Shown: one piece after another, positions 46,491 through 55,900 of the stretch
Position numbering within the stretch: the first letter of the stretch is position 1
How the letters are laid out: every line of letters begins with the position of its first letter
Assembly: GCF_001905545.1 (NCBI RefSeq)
Contig: NZ_LIPD01000011.1
Coordinates: 1,495 to 65,494 of the forward strand
Source: Streptomyces sp. CB02056
GTDB taxonomy: Bacteria > Actinomycetota > Actinomycetes > Streptomycetales > Streptomycetaceae
Direction of reading: 5' to 3'
DNA length: 64,000 nt
The notes under the pieces: generated by a model
The model's database searches: none
Told to the model about the DNA's origin: nothing
The model's input: only the letters and a program-made list of their open reading frames with translations
Translations under genes and position numbers: made by a program

Positions 46491-46627
46491 CCCACCCCAC
46501 CCCCCGAACCTGGCAGCGAGCACCCCCCGACGTGCTGTATTGTTTTCCACGTCGCCGGGACAACCGGAGACAAGGTCGAGAAGCCCACAGCAGAGCCCCC
46601 CAGGCCCCGCTGCAGGCGCCGAGACCA

Positions 46628-46701
<74 letters not shown>

Positions 46702-46721
46702 CTTGCATCATTGCAGGTCAG

Positions 46722-46753
46722 AGGCCGTTTCCGCCGGATGGCGGAGACGGCCT
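46722..46753 (+). terminator. Hairpin terminator after tRNA-Pro
   Basis: A 14-bp stem (46722-46735 with 46740-46753, one G-U pair) and a GGAT loop, 20 bp after the tRNA. Confidence 0.85.
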
Positions 46754-46778
46754 TCGTGGTTGGTGGTCGCAGTGTGGT

Positions 46779-46796
46779 CGTGAACGCCCGTTCACG
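46779..46796. promoter_or_regulatory. LexA/SOS-box-like palindrome next to the integration site
   Basis: CGTGAACG-CC-CGTTCACG is a perfect 8-2-8 inverted repeat containing GAAC-N4-GTTC, the Gram-positive LexA consensus. The rest of the 46754-47053 gap shows no gene. It lies beyond the 3' end of the integrase gene, so it may be an operator, an integrase arm site or chance. Confidence 0.45.
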
Positions 46797-47053
46797 TCGC
46801 ACTCGGAGGGCACTACCTGCACTCGGGAGCTCCTCGGGGTGGCTGGCCCGTCCTTCGCTGGCGAGCTGAGCGCAGCTGACAGCCCGTTTGGACGCTGTTC
46901 GGCGTCGGAGTGACGTTGATTTTCCTGTGGGCGGGTATGCCTGTGAGACCCGCGGCATCCGTTTGTGGGCGGTTGCTTGGGTGGACGTCAGCTATAGACC
47001 GGCTGCCCGGGTGTTCTGTGTGCCCCTGGCGTTGGACGTGGGCTGTAGCGCCG

Positions 47054-48307
47054 TCAGGCGGCGTGGCTGAAGAGCGCGTTCGGTGCCGGGCCGCTGAGGG
47101 CGAGGGCGTCAACGCCGCGCGCGCGGGCTTCGACGAGGCAGAGCCTGGCTTCGATGGTGTGGACCGCGGCCATGGCCACTTCCCAGGTCAGGTGGCTGTA
47201 GATGTTCGCAGTGGTCGAGAGCGTGGAGTGCCGCAGCGTCTTGGAGATGACCGCCATGGAGACGTTGCCCTCCAGGGCGAGGGTCGCGGCAAGGTGCCGT
47301 AGGTCGTGGATGGTCACGTGGGGCAGGCCGGTCTGCTTGCGCAGCTCGTGGAAGCGTCGGCGGACCGCGGCCGGGTGGAGGGGGTTGCCGTCCGTGCCCT
47401 GGAAGACATGGTCGTTGTCGGTGGAGGTGCTCCTGGCCATGGCGCGCTGGAGGGCGGCGGCGACGCGCTCCGACAGGGGCACCCAGTTGCGGCTCTTCTT
47501 CGTCTTCGGTGCGGTCAGGACGAGTTCGTGGTTGTCGATGGCGGAGAGGGTGTGGCGGATGTACATGACGCGGTCCTCGATCCGGACGCACTGGCGTTGA
47601 AGCCCGAGTGCCTCGCCCTTGCGCAGGCCGGTTCCGATGATGACCTCGAAGAGGTCGGCGAAGGCGGGGTCGACGTCGCGGCAGTGGGCAAGGAAGGTGA
47701 CGGCCTGCTCCGCGTTCCAGGGCACGCGCTCGTCGGCGCGGGGCCGGCGCATGGGCAGGGGCTGAGCCGCGTTGAAGGGGAGCCGGTGGGTGCGGACGGC
47801 GGTCCCCAGGGCGCTGGAGAGCGTGGCCAGGCAGTGGTAGACGGCCTGGCGGCCGCGGCCGGACTCGAGCTGCTCGTGTGCGTAGGAGGCGATGTGATCG
47901 TGGGCGAGCTCCTCCAGGCGCATCTTGCCGAACACGGGGATCAACTCGCAGAGCACATAGGTGCGGTAGCGGGCGTACGTGGTGGGCTTGAGCAGGAACT
48001 CCATCGACTTCAGCCACTTGGTGAGGTAGGCGGCCACCGTCTCGTGCGGGTCTGCGTCGAAGCCCAGCTGGCGGCCTTCGAGGAAGCGTCGCAGCGCGCT
48101 CTCGGCGGCGAAGTCGTCCTCGAAACCGCCGCGCCGCACCGTGCGCCTGCGACCGCTGAGCGAGGGGATGTCCACGGCGAAGGTCCACGTGCCGTGCCCC
48201 TCCTCGACCAGGCGCGGGCATCCGGCGCCGAGCTGGCGCCGAGCCGCGTCGCGGCACCCGCACCGACGGTAGACCCGACCCCGCCGCCGCCCCGAACTGC
48301 GCACCAC
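47054..48307 (-). CDS. int: Tyrosine recombinase / site-specific integrase
   Basis: The 417-residue phage-type integrase has an N-terminal zinc-like/AP2-type segment (YRRCGCRDAARRQLGAGCPRL) and a core-binding domain (ETVAAYLTKWLKSMEFLLKPTTYARYRTYV). The catalytic domain has all motifs: Arg in IGTGLRKGEALGLQ, His-x-x-Arg in IHDLRHLAATLAL, His in LRHST and the nucleophile Tyr in ANIYSHLT. Intact by eye. GTG 48307 follows GGAG. Its 3' end points to tRNA-Pro, the usual arrangement for an element integrated there. Confidence 0.92.
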   Translation of the reverse strand: MVRSSGRRRGRVYRRCGCRDAARRQLGAGCPRLVEEGHGTWTFAVDIPSLSGRRRTVRRGGFEDDFAAESALRRFLEGRQLGFDADPHETVAAYLTKWLKSMEFLLKPTTYARYRTYVLCELIPVFGKMRLEELAHDHIASYAHEQLESGRGRQAVYHCLATLSSALGTAVRTHRLPFNAAQPLPMRRPRADERVPWNAEQAVTFLAHCRDVDPAFADLFEVIIGTGLRKGEALGLQRQCVRIEDRVMYIRHTLSAIDNHELVLTAPKTKKSRNWVPLSERVAAALQRAMARSTSTDNDHVFQGTDGNPLHPAAVRRRFHELRKQTGLPHVTIHDLRHLAATLALEGNVSMAVISKTLRHSTLSTTANIYSHLTWEVAMAAVHTIEARLCLVEARARGVDALALSGPAPNALFSHAA

Positions 48308-49006
48308 TTTCTCCTGCCTCCTGCGGTCCTGACTTTCTCAATCAGCCCGCGAGGCTACAGATTTCACGTCTGGATGGCCGACTGCGACCACCATGCGATC
48401 ACCAACACGGAATTTGTGGCCTGACCTGCGACTTCCGGTGAGCACCCGCACCTGGACTTGATGGCTGCGCCTCGTGCAGCGCGGCGCGGTTCCTGGCAGG
48501 TCAACGCTGGCGCCCTGTCACCCTCGGTGGTTGATGTCGCCTACGAAGGCGTGCCCTGGCCGATTCCCGTTACGCTGCGTTGTCGGCATTGGTACAGCGC
48601 CGCCAGGCGTCGGCGTTCCGCACGGGCCCGAGCCCATCTGGAGCCACGCCTCGATCTGGTCGAGCCATCGAACAAGCAGTAGTTGGCGGCTATGACGCCA
48701 CCATCACCAGTGTGGGAATGAAGAGGAGTGGGCGAGGCAGACTCCGACGGTCAACGATCCGATATTGATATTGCCCAGTCTGAAATGGGTCGCCCGTTGC
48801 AGCGCCACGCGAGGTTGTCTACCTTCACTTCTTGCGCCAGCAATCGCGCATCGGCGATCGCCGCCCAGCACTGCACAGTTGTGCTTGTGATCGAGCAGCC
48901 TGTGCGACAGCGAACGCTTCCGCGGCTCGGGCCTTCGCCCTGATGGGGGGACACGCTGATACTGGATCTGCTTGATCCGGAGGAAGCGAAAACACCGCCG
49001 ATAGCG
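48308..49006. other. Gene-poor, lower-GC stretch between the integrase and IS3 remnants
   Basis: About 700 bp. Short ORFs occur in all frames but none has recognisable protein content or a good ribosome binding site; no excisionase is seen. Base composition is less GC-rich than the flanking core (for example around 48700-48900), consistent with decayed mobile DNA. Confidence 0.5.
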
Positions 49007-49354
49007 ATGGAGGACTACTCGGACGAGTTCAGGGCCGATACCGTGGCCCTGTACGAGTCCACGCTCGGAGCGACGTACAAGGACATTGCCGCTGACCTGG
49101 GCATCAACAGGGCGACGCTGCGTGAGTGGGTGCTGCGGGACCGCGAACGCCGCGGTGTCGTCCCCACCGTCCCCAGGTCGGGCGGGAAGGCGGCCCTGGC
49201 AGGACAGTCGGCCGTGGCCGCCGATCCGGCCGAGCGGACCCGGCAGTTGGAGGCCCGTGTGGCCGAGCTCGAGGCCAACGAGCGGAAGCTGGCCACCGAG
49301 CGGGACATCCTGCGCAGGGCGGCCAAGTATTTCGCCGGCGAGACGAACTGGTGA
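49007..49354 (+). CDS. IS3-family transposase OrfA
   Basis: The 115-residue protein is a complete OrfA: N-terminal helix-turn-helix (YSDEFRADTVALYE, TYKDIAADLGINRATLREWV) and a leucine-zipper-like C-terminus (LEARVAELEANERKLATERDILRRAAKYFA). It would act with OrfB, whose frame starts within its stop codon (GTGA). OrfB is truncated, so the element is dead. Confidence 0.9.
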   Translation: MEDYSDEFRADTVALYESTLGATYKDIAADLGINRATLREWVLRDRERRGVVPTVPRSGGKAALAGQSAVAADPAERTRQLEARVAELEANERKLATERDILRRAAKYFAGETNW

Positions 49355-49698
49355 GCCGCTTCCAGTTCGTCCACGACCACAGAGACGCCTATGAGGTGAA
49401 GCGGCTGTGCCAGGTCCTGGACGTCAACCGCTCCAGCTACTACAAGTGGCTCAGCGGTGCTGATGCCAGAGCCGTCCGCAGGTACCAGGACGAGGTCCTG
49501 GCCGAACGGATCCGCCGGATCCACGCCGATTCCGGCGGCGCCTACGGCTCGCCCAGGGTGACCGCGGAACTGCGCGGGACCGGAACTCGGATCAACCACT
49601 ACGAAGCCCTACCCGCCCGCTCGGAAGCCGCGATCCATGTCGCGATGATCGGCCTCATGATCCGCCGCCTCACCAGGGAAACCACCCCGACCGGGTGA
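49351..49698 (+). pseudogene. Truncated, chimeric IS3 OrfB transposase
   Basis: The first 80 residues match IS3 OrfB (FVHDHRDAYEVKRLCQVLDVNRSSYYKWL, SGGAYGSPRVTAELRG). The DDE catalytic domain is absent: after about 49590 the frame continues into unrelated sequence (EALPARSEAAIHVAMIGLMIRRLTRETTPTG), which looks like the C-terminal tail of a different IS transposase. Normal OrfB is about 270-300 residues; this is 115. The junction marks a deletion between two IS elements beside the defence operon. Confidence 0.8.
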
Positions 49699-49801
49699 GG
49701 AACCTGAACCCCGTCATCACGGCGAAACGCCCAGTCAGAACACAGGTCTCGTGGATACGGTGTCCTCCATCGTCAGCACTGCGTAGTTGTCGATCCCCTC
49801 G

Positions 49802-52800
49802 TCAGCCGTGGGCCGTCTCGGCCTCGTCGTCCGGCGTCGTGGATAGTCCGGCCGCGTCGGCGAGGTCTGGATCCTCCCCGATCTGGTCTCCGGCGGGTGT
49901 GTCCGACTCCTCGTTCAAAGTCCGGTCGTCGTTGGCGAGTGTCGGGAGGACGTATGCCTGGGCCAGCCCCGCGAGGTGGAGGGGGAGGGGGAGAGACAGG
50001 GCGGCGGCGTAATCCGGGGCTTGGCGGAGCTGGTGCATGGCGAGGGCCAGCGCCTCGGGGTCGTCGGGCTTTTCCAGTACGGGGGCCGCGGAGTCGTCGT
50101 CCTCGTGGCAGCCCAGTACCGCGATCTCCACCAGCGTCGGGTTCCAGGCGCTGGTGCCGGCCTGCGAGGTGAGGTTGCCTGCCGCGTTGACCCGGGTGGC
50201 GAGGCGGTCGAGTGCGGGGGAGATCGCATGGGTTCCGGGGCGTTCGGTGGTGCTGTAGAAGACCCGCTCGCGCGACGAAGCCCTTTCCCCGTACCGCTGT
50301 TGGGGATCCTGCGCCCAGAAGCCGGCCGGCTGCCCGTGGGGCTTGCCCGGGTCGGCCAGGCCCCACCACTGGGCGCTCTCGCGACCGCCGCACCCGCGCA
50401 CGCGCACGAGGCGGAGTTCGTCGTCCAGTCGGCCTGCAGGGGCGTGGCCGGGCTTGATCAGGTCGCGTTCGATCTGGCCGTCCTGGAGCCATGGCCAGTG
50501 GAGTCGGCTGTTCTGAGCATGGGTGATCAGTGCGGTGGGCTGCCCTCGGAGGGAGTGCAGCACACGTTGGAGGAAGGCCGCGGTCTCCCTGCGCTGTTGG
50601 GCGAGGTTACTGCGCCACTGCTTGCCGGTGACCCGAGGGGCATCGGGGCGTGCGTCATCGTCTGAAGTCTCGGGTTCCGTGAACGCTTCGGGGCCGATCT
50701 CCGCCTGTTTCACCAGACCGAGGAGGAACTGAGGGTAGGGCACCCATTCCCCCGCGGTGTCATCCCAGCCGCGTACGGCTGCAAGGCCTTCCCCGGCCGG
50801 GAGCGGGGTGACGAGGACGGCCACAGGCAGGTGCTTGGGCAACCGGGTCGGGCCGTCCTTGCGACGTTTCACCATCCACACCGCCGCGTATTGCAGCGAG
50901 TCCGGAAGATCGTCACCGAGGGTGTGCTGGGGCAGGACGCGGACACCGAGCTGGCGCAGTCCGTCGAGCCACGAGCTGTACGTGCGGTGGTCGAGGCTTT
51001 CCGCATTATCGATCTGCCGATCGGTGGACGGGGTGACTACGAACTGAGTCAGCAGGCCTGCGTCGGCGCACCCGAGGCGGATGGCGAACTTGGGGTCCGT
51101 CGACGCCTGGCGAAATGTACTGCGGTGTGCGACTTCCACGAGGGCGAGTCCGGGGCGGGAGGGGTCCGCGTCGTCCGCGCGGAGCCAGGCGCGTAGGGCG
51201 CGGCGCCGTTCGGCGACGGCCGCCGCGAGCGCCGCGCCTTTGCCCTTGACCACCAGGTCGGGCACGAGCCGGTCGCCCAGTCCGTCGGCGAGGGGCAGGC
51301 AGCGCAGCCGGAGTGTGACCTCCGCCGTCCGCCACTCCAGGACCACCGGTGCTCCGGGCGTGGCCTCGTCGAAGTCCCGGTCCGTGACGTGGGCGGCACT
51401 GGCGCCGCCGTCGCCGTCGAGGCCCAGGGCCTTGGCGAACTGTTCCACTGCCTCGCCGCGTACCTCGGGCGACTGCCACAGCAGCCGGGCCTCCACCACG
51501 GGCGGGCCGGCCTGTTCCGGGCCGTGGGAGGCGATCCGGGCCTGTGCCGCGAGTGTCACGCGCCGTGCCCGGGTCTCGCGCAGCAGCTCGGTCTTCTTGG
51601 CCTCGTCGGTCCTGGGCTTGGGCCGCCGGTTCTCCGGCGCGCCGATGCCCTTGCTGCGTCCGCGCGTGAGGTCGGGTACCCGGGCCAGTGTTTCAGGAAG
51701 GGCCTGCTCGGCCCATTCGGTGAGCTGGGCCCGCTGGTTGGGCATGAAGCCGGTGCCGATCTCGTGCTTGCCCATTCTGGTGCTGTGGACCACGGCGGCG
51801 CGGACGCCGCGGCCCTCGCCGATCCAGGAGACCGGTTCGGTGAGGAGTTGTTCGGGGTCGGGGAAGTTGCCGGCGAGGCTGAGTCCGCGCAGGATGCCGG
51901 CGGTGTCGTTCTCCGACCAGACGAAGGTGTCGGCGGCCCGGTCGCGGCGCAGGCGTGCCAGTGCGTAGCGTTCGGTGGCCGGTGCGCCGGGCAGCCAGGG
52001 GATGGTGGGCCGCAGGTAGACGGTAGTGGCCTCTCGGTAGGGCAGGTTGAGGCGTTTGGTGGTGGTCCGAGGGTGGGTCGCCCAGCGGCGTACACCCCAG
52101 TGCAGGTGGAGACGCGGCCTGGGGTCGAACGGTGTGGTGTGCAGGGAGATGTTCAGGAGGACGGAGAACCACCATTCCTTGCGTTTGACGGTCCGGCACA
52201 GGGGCTGCGACATGAGTTCCGCGCCTTGGTCGCGAGGTCCGCGGGGCAGTGCCCGGAACCGCAGCTCCCCGCCCTCGAACGGGAAGGGGTCGAGGGTCAG
52301 GATGCGGCGTGCCAGGGCGTCGGTGGCGAGTTGGAACTGGCGCGGTTCCGGAGCGGCAGTGCCGCCCCGGATGGTCGGGGTAGTGAGGAGGTCGACGCCT
52401 TTGACGGGCTGCCACTTAGGCAGGTTCTGCTTCAGCCCGGTGCTGCTCGCGAGCAACAGCGAGCGGAACCTGGGATCCTGTGCGGAGTCCTTGGGGCCGA
52501 GGGTACGCAGCCAGGCGTCGAGGAGTTGCTGCATGGAACGGCCCGGGAGGGGGTCGGGCGCCGAGGCCGGTACATACATCCAGAAGTCCTCGGCGGCCTG
52601 CGGCCCCGGTTCCACGGGGATCCGCGGCCGGGGGCGGACGATCACGTCGGGGGCGAGGGTCTGAAGCACACCGTCGAGTCGGCGGGTGGGCAGCGTCGGC
52701 TGCCGCTTCTCCTCGTCCCGCCCGTGGTTGTGCAGTTCGAGGAGTCCGGCGTGCCAGTGTTCGGGGAAAGGGAGTGCGTGGAAGTCCTCGCTCCAGGGGG

Positions 52801-52849
52801 TGCCCTCCTCGGCCAAGTGGTACGCGGATCGGCGGATGTTCTTGTACAT
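49802..52849 (-). CDS. pPIWI-RE prokaryotic Argonaute-like protein
   Basis: The 1015-residue protein has the pPIWI-RE architecture: a long N-terminal module, a MID-like middle region (about 480-700) and a C-terminal PIWI/RNase H fold. The signature ALITHAQNSRLHWPWLQDG starts near residue 773. Next comes the R/E block RLVRVRGCGGRESAQWW (Arg823-Glu824) and then NPTLVEIAVLG with Glu908. The position normally filled by an acidic residue in the first RNase H strand is His777. The family is predicted to use nucleic-acid guides against invading DNA or R-loops. It is last in a minus-strand operon, 81 bp after the helicase gene, with AGGGAG before ATG 52849. Confidence 0.85.
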   Translation of the reverse strand: MYKNIRRSAYHLAEEGTPWSEDFHALPFPEHWHAGLLELHNHGRDEEKRQPTLPTRRLDGVLQTLAPDVIVRPRPRIPVEPGPQAAEDFWMYVPASAPDPLPGRSMQQLLDAWLRTLGPKDSAQDPRFRSLLLASSTGLKQNLPKWQPVKGVDLLTTPTIRGGTAAPEPRQFQLATDALARRILTLDPFPFEGGELRFRALPRGPRDQGAELMSQPLCRTVKRKEWWFSVLLNISLHTTPFDPRPRLHLHWGVRRWATHPRTTTKRLNLPYREATTVYLRPTIPWLPGAPATERYALARLRRDRAADTFVWSENDTAGILRGLSLAGNFPDPEQLLTEPVSWIGEGRGVRAAVVHSTRMGKHEIGTGFMPNQRAQLTEWAEQALPETLARVPDLTRGRSKGIGAPENRRPKPRTDEAKKTELLRETRARRVTLAAQARIASHGPEQAGPPVVEARLLWQSPEVRGEAVEQFAKALGLDGDGGASAAHVTDRDFDEATPGAPVVLEWRTAEVTLRLRCLPLADGLGDRLVPDLVVKGKGAALAAAVAERRRALRAWLRADDADPSRPGLALVEVAHRSTFRQASTDPKFAIRLGCADAGLLTQFVVTPSTDRQIDNAESLDHRTYSSWLDGLRQLGVRVLPQHTLGDDLPDSLQYAAVWMVKRRKDGPTRLPKHLPVAVLVTPLPAGEGLAAVRGWDDTAGEWVPYPQFLLGLVKQAEIGPEAFTEPETSDDDARPDAPRVTGKQWRSNLAQQRRETAAFLQRVLHSLRGQPTALITHAQNSRLHWPWLQDGQIERDLIKPGHAPAGRLDDELRLVRVRGCGGRESAQWWGLADPGKPHGQPAGFWAQDPQQRYGERASSRERVFYSTTERPGTHAISPALDRLATRVNAAGNLTSQAGTSAWNPTLVEIAVLGCHEDDDSAAPVLEKPDDPEALALAMHQLRQAPDYAAALSLPLPLHLAGLAQAYVLPTLANDDRTLNEESDTPAGDQIGEDPDLADAAGLSTTPDDEAETAHG

Positions 52850-52930
52850 GTAGGTTCTCCCTGCGATGTCCGTACGTGGCGGGTGCGGTTGCCCGCTAAC
52901 AGTGCTGCCCAGGGCGGTGGTTGGCGTGCT

Positions 52931-55900
52931 TCATTTGACCGATCGTGGGCCGGGTGATGTCCCCATGGCGCACAGCGCTTCGTACAGCGGTCGGTAGAGC
53001 AGCTTGACGAGTGCGGCGTCGGCGGGATCGGTGCGCGCGCCGTACCCGACGGTGCCAGCGTCCGTGTTGGTGTGCGCGAAGTACGGCGCCAGAACGTCCC
53101 GTAGCCTGACCAGCAGCCCGGGGTCGCCTGCGCGGCGTGGGCGCCGGTTCTGGCCGGTGAAGGGTGCCTGTGCCTCGGCGAGTCGCGGTGCGAAAGCCGC
53201 GTCGACGAACACGACGCGGGCGGGTACGCCACCGCGGACGAGGCGCCCGATGACCTGCCAGATGGTGACGAGCTGGTCCCAGACGAAGGACTTCTTCTCG
53301 TCATCGGAGAGCGAGGAGTAGATGTAGGGCCGTGACAGTACGTGCCGCCACACGCCGCGCGCGGTGGTCCTGAAAGCACTACCTGCCGCGTTCAGGTCCC
53401 CGGCCTGGGTGACCATGTCGCTGAACGTCCCTTCGCCCGGCAGCTTCAGCTGACCGCGTACGAACCGCGTCGCCCAGTCGTTGATGGCGAAGACCGCCAG
53501 GGAGAGGTCGTCAGGGCGGGGGTGCGGACGGACCAGGAAGAACACCGTTCCGAACGCCGCCACCTTCTCCTCGCCGGGCCGTTGGGGGGCAGTGAGAATG
53601 TTGTGTCCTCGTTCCACGGCGAGGAGGGGCGCCACGAGCAGTTCGGCGTCCGGATCGTCGGCGAAGGACGCGAGGTCCCCACGCCGGACCGCTCCCGCAC
53701 CTGATCCCATGCCCGGCGCCTGACTCCCCGTCGGCGCCGCCCCGTCGACGGCGGCCTCCAGTTCGGCGTCGTCGGCGGCCAGAACGCGTACCCGGCCATG
53801 CCAGCGCGGGATCTCGTTCAGGGCTGTGGCGGCCACCTTGGCTTCCGTGTAGCTGCCCACCAGAAGCAGAGCACGCTTGCGGCGCTGGTCGGGGATTCGG
53901 GCGAGTTCGCTCTGGAGAGGGGAGGAGTTGCCGTCGCTCCGGGATCGGGCGAGCCGGTCGATCATCAGGCGCAGGACATCCTCGCGCTGGTCGGGGTCCT
54001 GGCCGGAGAGCCGGATCGGCTGTCCTGCGGCGTCGTAGAGGAACTCGGTGCGGAACACGGTCTCCCGGATGGCGGCGAGAGCCTTGCGCTGCGGTTTCAG
54101 TACGGCACGGACGGGGGCGACGACATGGGCCCGGGTAGAGGTGCCGGCCCAACTGGTGCCCGACATCAGCAGCACGTGTGGGCCTGCCTTGCCGAGGCCT
54201 GGGTCGGCGCCGAGCTGGGGAAGACCCAGGAGCAGTTCCCGGCCCACGCCCGCGCAACGGAAGAAGCGCAGGGTGCCGGTGCGGTGCCCGTCTTTGTCGC
54301 GGGCGGCGGCCCGTTCGTCCACCAGGTACTGGAAGCCCAGGACGTTGCCCATGGGCGCTTCGGGTAGAAGTGGCGCGTAGTCGAGGGGTGGGCGGCGGGT
54401 CAGTTCATGGGCCGCGGAGTCCAGCCGTAGCGCTGCCTCCACCTGGGGCCACAAGAACGTCACCCGGTCCAGGCGTTGGTGCAGGGCGGCGAGGACGAGG
54501 GTGAACTCCAGTCGCCGTGCGTTGAGTTCCCGCCACTCCGCGGTGAGTGGTACGTCCTCGGGGGCAGGCTTTTTGCCTCGTTCGGCGGCGGGCACGGGGC
54601 GCTGTTCCGGGCCCGGCGCTCCGACGAGGAAGGAGTCGAGGAGCGCGCGGACCCGGCGCCGTGTCTGTTTCTCGTCGAGGGTGTGCAGGACGTCGTGGGC
54701 GAGGGCAGTGAGCTTGTCGGCGGGGGTTCCATAGGGGCCGCGTCCGCCGAGCGGATCGTCGCGGAACGTGTCGAAGAACCCGGTGATCTCCGTGCGTCGC
54801 TGCGCCCAGGGAGCCTCGGGGACAGGGGAGTTGCCGTCGGCCCCGAGCCCTTCCTCATCCTCGTAGAGTGCGCTCTCGTCCTCGACGTCCCCTTCGCTCG
54901 TGTTGTCCGGTCGCCCGGCGGCCTGGCCTCGCGTCAGCGGGTACCAGGCGTGCAGCAGCTTCTCCTGGAGCGTCCACGCACTGAAGTAGTCGATCTGCGC
55001 CCAGTCCCGCATCGCTCCGTCGTCGATGAGCATGGCGTACAGCCGGTCCGCGGCGGAACCAACGACGTCCAGGGCGGCGGACCACCGTTCCACGTCCTGG
55101 TCGGAGAGCTGCAGCCGTCCCTGCCGGGCGAGTTCGGCGATCTCGTGGGTCTGCAACTGGTCGAGCCAGGAGTCGGAGACACCGGTGGTGACGAGGGTGG
55201 CCGACGGGGCGAACATCTGGTCGAGCTGCATCTGTACGCGGTCTGCCTCGTCGACGACGACGATGTCGCTGCGCAGACAGGCCAGCTCCAGATAGCGCAG
55301 GCGCTCGGCGTTGAGCTGACGCGGAACCGCGGTCTGGACGAGACTGGCCGGGTTGGCCACCCAGATCAGCGCGTCCACGAGGTCACGCGCGGCGGAGTGT
55401 CGGGGGCAGACGCTCCACAGCGGGCAGGCGTGCGGGGTGCCTAGGTCCTCATCGTCGGCCCCGGTGTCGTCCGTGGCACCCTCCCTGTCGACGGAGCCTC
55501 GGGCTCGTTCGAGCTCGCGTACCGCCCGCTCGACCGCGGACTCCTTGGCGGTCTCCTGGCGCCGAGCGGGGTGAAGGGCACCGCACGGCGCGTCGGTGTA
55601 GCGCAGCGGCTCGGACGTGTCGAGCGCGCGCAGGGCGTCCAGCGGGCAGGCGGTGCTGAGGTGGGCGAAGACGGGTCCGGTGTGAGCCAGCAGGGAGTGT
55701 TCTCCCCGTGCGGCGAGTCTGCGGTGCAGCCGCTGGGTGTGCTGGGGCCGCGTCGTGCCCCCCTGTACCAGGGCGGCGCTCAGGCCGAGCGTGCGGAACA
55801 GCTCGGTCAGTGTCAGCTGTTCGGCCACATCGCCGACGATGAGAGTGATGCGCAGGCCGTTGTGGTACGCCCAGACGGCGAGCAGGGTCATCAAGGTCGA

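Noticed and set aside
48308..49006. Excisionase or small regulator gene next to the integrase
   Set aside because: Short ORFs lack helix-turn-helix patterns and ribosome binding sites.
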